Source of the DNA: an uncultured Prevotellaceae bacterium | GTDB taxonomy: Bacteria > Bacteroidota > Bacteroidia > Bacteroidales > Bacteroidaceae | Direction: 5' to 3' | Length of the DNA: 17,471 nucleotides | Assembly (NCBI GenBank): GCA_937893145.1 | Contig: CALBJW010000209.1 | Coordinates: 1-17,471, forward strand | Shown: piece after piece, positions 6,459 through 12,776 of the stretch | How the letters are laid out: each line of letters starts with the position of its first letter | Numbering within the stretch: position 1 is the stretch's first letter | Notes under the pieces: generated by a model | Seen by the model: the letters and a program-made list of their open reading frames with translations, nothing else | The model's database searches: none | What the model was told of the DNA's origin: nothing | Program-made: the position numbers and the translations under genes

Positions 6459-6552
6459 GGTAACAGAAAGCGGTTCGGGGGCAGGTTATTGATACAAACT
6501 ATGCCACACCGTATATAAAATCAAAAGACAAAATAATCAAATAGTAAAGAAG

Positions 6553-6626
6553 GTCAAGGGACAGGTCAATGAACCACTCAGTCAAATCAATCATTTTTCA
6601 TTTGATTCATGAACCTGTCCCTTGAC
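6553..6626. repeat. Island hairpin element, copy d (complete)
   Basis: Perfect 14-bp inverted arms, GTCAAGGGACAGGT (6553-6566) and ACCTGTCCCTTGAC (6613-6626), enclose 46 bases. These include an inner 6-bp stem (6582-6587 with 6600-6605). Both the left-arm and right-arm elements seen separately elsewhere are joined here. It resembles REP/BIME or MITE-type hairpin elements, but no RAYT or other transposase is present in the window. Confidence 0.8.
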
Positions 6627-6725
6627 TCACCTGAACAAAGAAAGGCTGCGATTGAACAGCATGGAAGAATTGATTCTGAAGAATCGAAGCGAAATGAAGT
6701 ACTGCATAATAATATAGGATTTTAA
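6609..6725 (+). CDS. 38-codon ORF, probable C-terminal tail of a lost larger gene
   Basis: It opens at the ATG inside the right arm of element d (MNLSLD) and continues into unique sequence that looks truly coding: SPEQRKAAIEQHGR, then IDSEESKRNEVLHNNIGF. That sequence is charged, helical and without rare codons. The stop is two bases before the ATG of the next gene (TAATTATG). This spacing is typical of the end of a polymorphic toxin followed by its immunity gene. I read it as a toxin C-terminus fused to a dispersed element when the rest of the gene was lost. The toxin family is not recognised. Confidence 0.5.
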   Translation: MNLSLDSPEQRKAAIEQHGRIDSEESKRNEVLHNNIGF

Positions 6726-6727
6726 TT

Positions 6728-7126
6728 ATGTCAACTAAGTCTTTTTTAGTATCATTCTTATGGTACATTTTAAGAAACTACATAATCTCTACAATAACTT
6801 TTTTTGTTGTTGTAGGTGTTGGTTTTTATGTGTATAGATATAACCCTGAGAATCAGACACCTTTTAACTATCCAGTTTTGCCGGCTTTATATTTTGCAGT
6901 TATGTTGCCTCCTATAAATCTTATTGTATATCTTGTATTGTTTTTTTACAGGTTTAACAAAACTGAAGTCGTATGTGAGAGTTGCTTGTTCTGCTTCATT
7001 CTCTTTGATGATGTTGTTCCCGATATCTTGCAGAGAAGCTTGATTACAATATCTATTATCTTTGCATATGTAGGAACAAAAAGACTTATTAAGCATTTAG
7101 CAAATTCTAATAGTTATTCAAAATGA
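6728..7126 (+). CDS. Small multi-pass membrane protein, possible immunity protein
   Basis: 132 residues with three or four hydrophobic segments (about 12-36, 51-73, 84-97 and 104-117) and a short basic C-terminus. No family recognised. It follows the 38-codon tail-like ORF by two bases, so the two are probably translated together. By analogy with toxin-immunity pairs, where immunity to membrane-acting toxins is often a small membrane protein, this could be a retained immunity gene. It is strongly AT-rich. A hairpin element (7125-7183) overlaps its stop codon region, so the shared sequence starts right where the gene ends. Confidence 0.65.
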   Translation: MSTKSFLVSFLWYILRNYIISTITFFVVVGVGFYVYRYNPENQTPFNYPVLPALYFAVMLPPINLIVYLVLFFYRFNKTEVVCESCLFCFILFDDVVPDILQRSLITISIIFAYVGTKRLIKHLANSNSYSK

Positions 7127-7183
7127 CGGGTCAATGAACCACTCAAGGAATCTGTTATTTGTCATATGATCATTGAACCTGTC
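7125..7183. repeat. Island hairpin element, copy e
   Basis: 7125-7137 pairs with 7170-7183 over 13 pairs with one G-U and one bulge (A7176). The left arm 7129-7158 matches 5262-5291 at 28 of 30 positions, and the right arm has TCATTGAACCTGTC. The element begins inside the last codon (the TGA stop lies at 7124-7126) of the preceding membrane protein gene. Confidence 0.75.
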
Positions 7184-7250
7184 GAAATACTATAACCTCG
7201 AGTTGCTCCGATACAATGCGAGGCTATCATACAAAATAGAGGTAGATAGT

Positions 7251-7279
7251 TGGTAGAATGTTTCCCAAACATTCTACCA
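7251..7279. repeat. Perfect 13-bp hairpin
   Basis: TGGTAGAATGTTT pairs with AAACATTCTACCA around CCC. The arm motif GGTAGAATG recurs at 7319-7327, followed by GGTAGGATG (7327-7335). It lies between the hairpin element at 7125 and the terminator repeat. It may be a minus-strand 3'-end structure or another small repeat. Confidence 0.7.
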
Positions 7280-7327
7280 CACTCTATCCCTTATGTACAA
7301 AGGGTTTGAGGGGTGTTTGGTAGAATG

Positions 7328-7404
7328 GTAGGATGTTGAGAGCAAAAAATATTAAGAACTCAGCCCATTCGGAAAGATTTCGAATGGGCTGAGCTTTTCT
7401 TTAA
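7328..7404. repeat. 77-bp terminator repeat, copy 2
   Basis: Direct copy of 5292-5368 (71 of 77 identical). It contains a perfect 13-bp stem and ends two bases before the stop codon of the minus-strand membrane protein gene. This copy is therefore probably the native terminator of the core operon and the other copy the derivative. Confidence 0.9.
7359..7393 (-). terminator. Terminator of the two-component operon
   Basis: CTCAGCCCATTCG (7359-7371) pairs with CGAATGGGCTGAG (7381-7393) around a 9-base loop. On the minus strand it begins 13 bases after the stop codon of the last operon gene and is followed by TTCTTAATATTTTTTG. It should also stop plus-strand transcripts from the island. Confidence 0.88.
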
Positions 7405-7405
7405 C

Positions 7406-8065
7406 TCACACGAAGCAGAGGATGGTGAGGAGATACATGATGATGTTGTTGAGCTCTTCGGTGTCGGGGGTAAGGATGTGGGTGTAGTAGAGGCTTCCCA
7501 TAATCTGACCAACGAGGAAGAGAGGGATGAAGGCATAGGAGTGCTTGCGGAGCAAGCGTGTATGAGCAAAGGCAAAGTCGGCTGAGGTGGTCAGACGACC
7601 TGAGAGATAGCCATACATGTTTGCCACGAGGATGACAGCGAGGACGAGGAGTGCAAGACCTCCTGTGGCGATGGGTGAGTTGTCGAACTCTCCAAAGGCA
7701 TTGACCAATGGAGAGGATGGCATGAGGAGAACCGACACGAAGATGAGGATGAGGATGAAGACAAGCAGATTGCTGTAGGTATAGGCACGAAGCTGCTTGA
7801 GGAGGAGAGGATGGTTCTTTGGGAAGAGCCAACTGGTCCAGCCAGACTCCATGACTACACTCACGCCGACGAGAATCATGATGATGGCGGCGAGAGGTAC
7901 GCGGGAGTAATTGGAAAGGATATGACTCACACTCCACCTGACTCCATTAGCATCAAGGAGGCTATTGATGTCGGGATTGTATGCACTGCCTATCCATGAA
8001 CCTAACACTACAAGGAGGAGAATGGCGATAAGCAGGGGGAGGTATATGCGAGAAAATCCTTTCAC
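7406..8065 (-). CDS. AbgT-like membrane protein, half length
   Basis: 219 residues, about six membrane segments (9-27, 57-75, 98-115, 134-156, 177-194 and 206-219). The stretch 32-75 (NSLLDANGVRW, then LSNYSRVPLAAIIMILVGV and an SG ending) resembles the first third of AbgT-family transporters. That family's members are about 500 residues and export sulfonamides or carry p-aminobenzoyl-glutamate. This protein is under half that size, with no sign of frameshift or abrupt truncation in the DNA, so it is probably a distinct short relative and transport cannot be assumed. The gene starts six bases after the response regulator stop and is the last gene of the operon. A role in signalling or output of that system is likely from position. 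The AbgT relation is tentative. Confidence 0.65.
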   Translation of the reverse strand: MKGFSRIYLPLLIAILLLVVLGSWIGSAYNPDINSLLDANGVRWSVSHILSNYSRVPLAAIIMILVGVSVVMESGWTSWLFPKNHPLLLKQLRAYTYSNLLVFILILIFVSVLLMPSSPLVNAFGEFDNSPIATGGLALLVLAVILVANMYGYLSGRLTTSADFAFAHTRLLRKHSYAFIPLFLVGQIMGSLYYTHILTPDTEELNNIIMYLLTILCFV

Positions 8066-8071
8066 GGGCTG

Positions 8072-8791
8072 TTAGTCTTCGTCTGGTTCAAGATTGTCTA
8101 TGTCGAGGATTCGGAGTTCGAAGGCACGAGTGACGAGGCGAGTGGCGTTGATACCTGTGCGGTCTGCCCCGAAGAGGCGAGCCACAAGGTCGTTCTGTCG
8201 CTTCTCGATACTCTTCACTCCAAATGGCATGGTGCGGAGGTTGGCTATCATATCCTTTGTATAGCCGAGGGCGAGATGGCGAAGCAGACGCTCATCGTAC
8301 TCATCAATGTCGTAGTCGAGGAATGCTTCCTGGCGCTTGGCATCGTTCATGACTGTCTGGCGGAAACGGAGAAGTATCTTCTCAAGGATAGGCTGGTTGA
8401 ACACAAGTTTCTTACCGTCCATAACAGACATGACTTCGTTCTTTGTAAGGAGTTCGCCGCTCTTGAGACAGATGCCATCAGCACCAGCATCAAGAACATC
8501 CACCCAGAGTTTCTCATTGAGTATCTCACCTGTGAAGATGAGGACATGCACTTCTGGGTAACGCTTACGGAGAGTGCGACAGATGTCAACACCTACAGTG
8601 GTAGAGCCTCCGAGACCGAGGTCGAGAAGTACAAGGTCTGGGAGCTCAGTGTTGAGCAGTCGCCAGAGTTCAGTCTCATTCTGGGCTGTACCTATGATTT
8701 GAGCTTCTGGTATCTCATTGCGAAATATCTGTTCAGTTCCTTTCAATTCGAGTTTTACATCCTCTACTATAACAACTTTGAATTGGTCCAT
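8072..8791 (-). CDS. Response regulator with NarL/LuxR-like output
   Basis: 239 residues. The receiver domain (about 4-125) has the full set of active residues: Glu10/Asp11 in the acidic pocket, phospho-acceptor Asp57 (LPDLVLLDLG), Thr87 (IFTG) and Lys110 (CLKSG). The C-terminal part (about 160-232) looks like a divergent helix-turn-helix: DERLLRHLALGYTKDMIANL, then VKSIEKRQNDLV, as in LuxR-type recognition helices. It should be phosphorylated by the tandem sensor kinase encoded 70 bases upstream and bind DNA to change transcription. Target genes are not evident in the window. The adjacent AbgT-like gene follows after six bases. The regulator family is certain; the HTH class is likely. Confidence 0.92.
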   Translation of the reverse strand: MDQFKVVIVEDVKLELKGTEQIFRNEIPEAQIIGTAQNETELWRLLNTELPDLVLLDLGLGGSTTVGVDICRTLRKRYPEVHVLIFTGEILNEKLWVDVLDAGADGICLKSGELLTKNEVMSVMDGKKLVFNQPILEKILLRFRQTVMNDAKRQEAFLDYDIDEYDERLLRHLALGYTKDMIANLRTMPFGVKSIEKRQNDLVARLFGADRTGINATRLVTRAFELRILDIDNLEPDED

Positions 8792-8861
8792 AGTGTGTAT
8801 GATATGTTTTATTGTTTAATCAAATAAAGTTCTATGCGAAGCTCCTTCTTCACTCCACATT

Positions 8862-11800
8862 CTATGCCTCAGGTAGCATGAAGATGATGGTATCATTCTC
8901 TGCGTATATGCGGCAACCCTGATGGCGAAGACGCTCGTCGTGCTCACGGATAATCTGCTTTGCGATGAGGTATTCGGCACCTTGAAGGGTGTCGGTTGCT
9001 GCATCGTAACGCATGGAGTCAGCATAGAAGAGGTTGGCACCCTGCTCATCGGTGAGATGCATACGGTCGTCTGAGAGTGCAAACTTAACAAATCCTTCTG
9101 ACTTGGCAAAATTAAATTCAACTTTTCCTTCTGTTTTGCTTTCAAATACAGGAGAAATAAGTGTATCGACAAGATATTGCAACAAGATATTGTCAGCACG
9201 CACGCTTCCATCAGTGGTACCTGTGACCTCAAAGCGGACTGGGTACATGAGTTTTTTGTTCTTCTTCTCAAACGACTTGCGAGCGTATGAAGCAATGTCG
9301 CGGAGCGGCACATTCTGGAGTTTGACAATACTACGGGAGAGTTGGCGGTTAGCATTCTCACTGAGGAGTCCGAATACTTCACGATAGTACTTGAGCACAT
9401 CTCGAATCTCGCTGCTGTCTGCCTCGCTACCTGAGTCGAGGAGCTGAAGTATGCGGTTAGGGTAATACATGGTCTCGTGCTTGATGGTGGAGAGGCAGTT
9501 ATCAAGCACCATATTCTGAACATGGAGACGCTGCTGCTCCACTTCGGCTGCGAAACGCTGGTCTTCGAGAAGTTCGAGCAGGTTGTTCTGTTCTTCAACC
9601 TTTACGGACTCGAAGAATGTATGCATAGACATGAACTTAGCGATGAAGGCTATGATGAGCGACTCGCCCTGCGTTGGTTGTGAACCGTGATATGCCACCA
9701 TTATCCTGCCGAGATTGTGCTTTTCGCCTTCAAACTCCACATTGAGCGGCACCTCAGAACGACAGTCGCCCTCACCATGTGGGTAGGTCTGTCCGTTGAC
9801 AAGCTGAACCTCGATAGCATCCGCTGGATGGATGCTGCTGATGCCTTCGTGAAGAAGACGAGTAAGCTGGTCGTTCGTAGCGGAGAAGATGCGGCGGTTG
9901 AACTCAAGCAACTGGCGCATGTTGAAGACTGGCAATATAGTATGGCGGTAATATACGAGGAGGTAGATGACGAAGGCGATGAGGAGGATGAAGATGGTGA
10001 GGTTAATGGTGAGGAGTTTGTCAGCATTAGCCTTAGAAAGTTTACGGCACACCTCCTCGATGTCAGGGTCGAGAGATGAACGCTTGTTCAGTCGCATGAA
10101 TGCTTCGTTGTTGTACTCATAGAGTTCGCGGTTGACGAGTGAGAGGGCTGCGAGACTCACCTCATTGCGAAGCACGATGATGGATTGGAAGTCTATATCT
10201 ACACCATCTGCCAACCACTGGAGTTCGGCATACTCTTCATCATCGCCACTGAGGACCATGAGAGGAGAATCCTTCTTGGTCTTCTGCATGTAGATGCGGT
10301 TGAACTCGTCGATAGCGTGTGTAGCATGATGGATTGCTTCTTGGTAATCGCCCATGATGTTTGCCTCATAGATGCTGTCGAGGCAAGATGTCACTTCCCA
10401 TTGGGCATGGGTAGTGATGCTGAAGGTGAGGAGCAGGAGCATACTGAGGGTACGCATCACTCCCTTTGGAAGACGGAAGAAGAAGCGTGAGCCCTCGCCC
10501 AACTTGCTCTCTACGGCAAAATGGCACACATCGAAGAGGCGGCCCGACTTGCGATACTTCTCTATAATGCCTCGACAGTTCATGAGTCCGAAGCCGAAGC
10601 CCTTGTTGGTGCGAACGGAACCATCGGTGTCGTTCTCCACTCCTATCTGTGAGGAGTCATATACTTTGGTATTGTTTATCTTGTCCTGGTCTTCAGCATT
10701 GAGTCCATGTCCTGTGTCGATAACTGACACCTCGACATAAGAGTCAGTCTCATCAACTTTGAGGGTAACGGAACCACCCTCTGGAGTGTATTTGCGAGCA
10801 TTGTCGAGGAGGGTGTTCATCATGAAGAGGGTGAGAGCCTTGTCTGCCTTGACCACAGCCTGACTATCAGCGATGTTAAGGTCGATATTCTTGCTATCGA
10901 AGGAGCGGTGTCCCTTCCTAAGAGTATCGAGGAGAGGAGTAAGTGGGAAGTTCTCGATATTGAGGATAACTGAGCCCTGGCGAACCTTTACCCAATGACC
11001 AAGCACTTCGTTGTAGGCATTTATCTTCTCTACATATTCACGAAGGAGGGCGCAATCCACATCGTTGTAGTTCTCAACATTATGGATGGCGCGGTCGAGG
11101 AATGGGGTGATACCCTGTACGATGGAGATAGCTGTGGCACGTTCTACATGCTGTCGCTTATTCTCATCCATGCGTCGCTGTGCCATATAGATGTCACTTT
11201 CTACAAGTTCACGGCGCTCGGTAAGGGAGAGGTACAGTTCTGTGTTCTGGTTAATCCACTTGCGCATAACCTGAATGAGAGAGTAAAGCTCGTGTTCAAA
11301 ACTGTTCATCTTCTTCTGCACAGCCTCATCCTTCCAGTCGCCACCGAGATGAGAGAAGAGCGTCTGAATGTCGGACTCCACATCTTCACCATTAACCATA
11401 CGGCTGCAAATGTCGAGGCAGGTCTTGAGTTGCTCTCGCTTAGCCCGTGATGTCTTCTTCATCCTGCGGGTGAGGATAAATACAAGAAGGACAAGGAACA
11501 CGGACACGACAAGAAGGAGGATGAAGTAGAAATTGAGTTTGTTGGCTGCAGATTCAAGTCTCTCCTTTCGCTGCTGCATCTGCATGTCCTGACGAGTAAC
11601 ATCGAGGATGTCGAAGTAGAGGTTGCGGTTGTAGTTGGATGCATACTTGTCACCAAGTGCTGCATAGACCATAGAGAGGCGTTCGCGAGTATGTATCATC
11701 CATTCTGGAATGGCAATGATGTCTGGATTCTTAATCCAGTGCATCTCCTTCGACTCAAGGTCGGTGATTTCGCCTGTGAGGGTGAGGGTGTCGTCCTTCG

Positions 11801-12458
11801 CTACACCTTTATTATATTTAAGGTGGTGTTCATTTATTATCTGTAGGGTAAGAGCAAGGGAGTCGAGGGCTGCATGATACTCCTTCAGTTCCATGAGACT
11901 ATCGGCTACTGCTATGAGGTGGTCAGAGCGCTTTAGCATAGCAGGCTGGAGAATGACATCGAAGCGCATTGAGTCGGCATCGTTCCATTCTGGATGGTTG
12001 TCGAGGGTGTCGAGCATATCTTTCCACTCTTCATCCATACGCATGATATGGAAGTATCGGGCGGAAGCCTTGTAGTAGGTCTTCTGAAGGTAATGCCACA
12101 CTATCTTCTGGCGGTCAGTCATGTATGGCTCGGCATCCTTGAGCACTACCATACATTCGTCGCAGTCGGTGCGATAGTCGTAGAACTCCTTATACTCGGC
12201 AAGGAAGATGCTGATACGCATCATGAGGAGGTCAGCACTTGCCTCATGCATCTTGTTATTGCCATGGTCAAGAACTTTGGCAAGGTTTTTCTTGGCAGAA
12301 GCATAATCCATTGCACCCATATTGATGGCAGCAGAGTCAAGAAGACTCTTACATCCGTCGTCGGACATAGCCTTACCCTTACAACCTGCCAGTATCATCA
12401 AAGTCATCATAAATGTGACAACTGACAGAACGAAAGTATGTATATTATAGCTCTTCAT
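8862..12458 (-). CDS. Tandem (fused) sensor histidine kinase, DUF5112/DUF5113-type
   Basis: 1198 residues made of two kinase-like halves. Half 1: lipoprotein signal with LAGC (Cys26), helical TPR-like periplasmic region (about 30-300), membrane segment 311-330, coiled region, dimerisation-like helix (440-465) and a good HATPase domain with N-box NTLLDNARKYT (548-558), G1 DTGHGL (581-586) and G2 GFGFGL (620-625). Half 2: an internal signal-peptide-like stretch (Met668-Ala685, ending THAQ), a second periplasmic region, membrane segment 819-837, a cytoplasmic region, then KHETMYYPN with His994 and a degenerate ATPase-like end (1085-1198). Half 1 has Val447 where the histidine should be; half 2 lacks the N and G boxes. 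One reading frame spans both halves. Cytoplasm-periplasm alternation is consistent for a single chain. The DUF names are from memory. Confidence 0.88.
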   Translation of the reverse strand: MKSYNIHTFVLSVVTFMMTLMILAGCKGKAMSDDGCKSLLDSAAINMGAMDYASAKKNLAKVLDHGNNKMHEASADLLMMRISIFLAEYKEFYDYRTDCDECMVVLKDAEPYMTDRQKIVWHYLQKTYYKASARYFHIMRMDEEWKDMLDTLDNHPEWNDADSMRFDVILQPAMLKRSDHLIAVADSLMELKEYHAALDSLALTLQIINEHHLKYNKGVAKDDTLTLTGEITDLESKEMHWIKNPDIIAIPEWMIHTRERLSMVYAALGDKYASNYNRNLYFDILDVTRQDMQMQQRKERLESAANKLNFYFILLLVVSVFLVLLVFILTRRMKKTSRAKREQLKTCLDICSRMVNGEDVESDIQTLFSHLGGDWKDEAVQKKMNSFEHELYSLIQVMRKWINQNTELYLSLTERRELVESDIYMAQRRMDENKRQHVERATAISIVQGITPFLDRAIHNVENYNDVDCALLREYVEKINAYNEVLGHWVKVRQGSVILNIENFPLTPLLDTLRKGHRSFDSKNIDLNIADSQAVVKADKALTLFMMNTLLDNARKYTPEGGSVTLKVDETDSYVEVSVIDTGHGLNAEDQDKINNTKVYDSSQIGVENDTDGSVRTNKGFGFGLMNCRGIIEKYRKSGRLFDVCHFAVESKLGEGSRFFFRLPKGVMRTLSMLLLLTFSITTHAQWEVTSCLDSIYEANIMGDYQEAIHHATHAIDEFNRIYMQKTKKDSPLMVLSGDDEEYAELQWLADGVDIDFQSIIVLRNEVSLAALSLVNRELYEYNNEAFMRLNKRSSLDPDIEEVCRKLSKANADKLLTINLTIFILLIAFVIYLLVYYRHTILPVFNMRQLLEFNRRIFSATNDQLTRLLHEGISSIHPADAIEVQLVNGQTYPHGEGDCRSEVPLNVEFEGEKHNLGRIMVAYHGSQPTQGESLIIAFIAKFMSMHTFFESVKVEEQNNLLELLEDQRFAAEVEQQRLHVQNMVLDNCLSTIKHETMYYPNRILQLLDSGSEADSSEIRDVLKYYREVFGLLSENANRQLSRSIVKLQNVPLRDIASYARKSFEKKNKKLMYPVRFEVTGTTDGSVRADNILLQYLVDTLISPVFESKTEGKVEFNFAKSEGFVKFALSDDRMHLTDEQGANLFYADSMRYDAATDTLQGAEYLIAKQIIREHDERLRHQGCRIYAENDTIIFMLPEA

Positions 12459-12523
12459 GAACTTTTTTTCATAAATTAGGTTAAAAAGATGTGCGATTAT
12501 TCTATTATAAGAGTTTTAAGAAC

Positions 12524-12531
12524 TATCTTTG
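12524..12531 (+). promoter_or_regulatory. Promoter -7 element for the 12563 operon
   Basis: TATCTTTG matches TAnnTTTG, 31 bases before the start codon at 12563. No clear TTTG lies about 20 bases upstream, so the -33 element is weak. The divergent kinase gene starts at 12458; no confident promoter could be assigned to it in this 104-base gap. Confidence 0.6.
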
Positions 12532-12562
12532 CACTAATTTTGCACCACAAAAGTAACAAAAA

Positions 12563-12766
12563 ATGCTGAAAGTCTTTCTATATTGCGTGATAATTATTGC
12601 AATTTGCGTGCTTTTACTTAGTGTACGCATCCTTTTATTAAAGAATGGTCGCTTTGTCAAGACACACGTGTCGAGCAGTAAGGCAATGCGAGAACGCGGC
12701 ATAGGTTGCGTTCAGAGTCAAGACAGAGCGGCAAGAAGGAAAGTAAAAAAAATCAAAGAATATTAA
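12563..12766 (+). CDS. Small conserved-type membrane protein
   Basis: 67 residues: one N-terminal membrane segment (about 4-26), then a basic cytoplasmic tail with KAMRERGIGCVQSQDRAARR (40-59). Short proteins of this form, ending in an RGI-C-x-QS-x-D-R type stretch, are a familiar unnamed family in Bacteroidales. No function is known to me. The conserved Cys and the basic tail are its notable features. It is ten bases ahead of the OmpH-like gene and under the promoter at 12524, so the two probably form one transcript. Start chosen at the first ATG, after a typical A-rich stretch and without Shine-Dalgarno. Confidence 0.75.
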   Translation: MLKVFLYCVIIIAICVLLLSVRILLLKNGRFVKTHVSSSKAMRERGIGCVQSQDRAARRKVKKIKEY

Positions 12767-12776
12767 ATAAAGTAAA

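Noticed and set aside
2922..7183. Insertion sequence or integron with its recombinase
   Set aside because: Repeated arms are present, but no transposase, integrase or RAYT gene lies in the window, so only non-autonomous elements can be claimed.
7401..7937. 178-codon minus-strand ORF overlapping the AbgT-like gene
   Set aside because: The overlapping frame with six membrane segments, operon spacing and AbgT-like motif is clearly the real one. This one is Ser/His/Pro/Arg-rich.
9687..10079. Plus-strand ORFs opposite the tandem kinase (also 10185-10490, 10995-11450, 11994-12425)
   Set aside because: All are shadows of the kinase reading frame, with no promoter and no family-like sequence.
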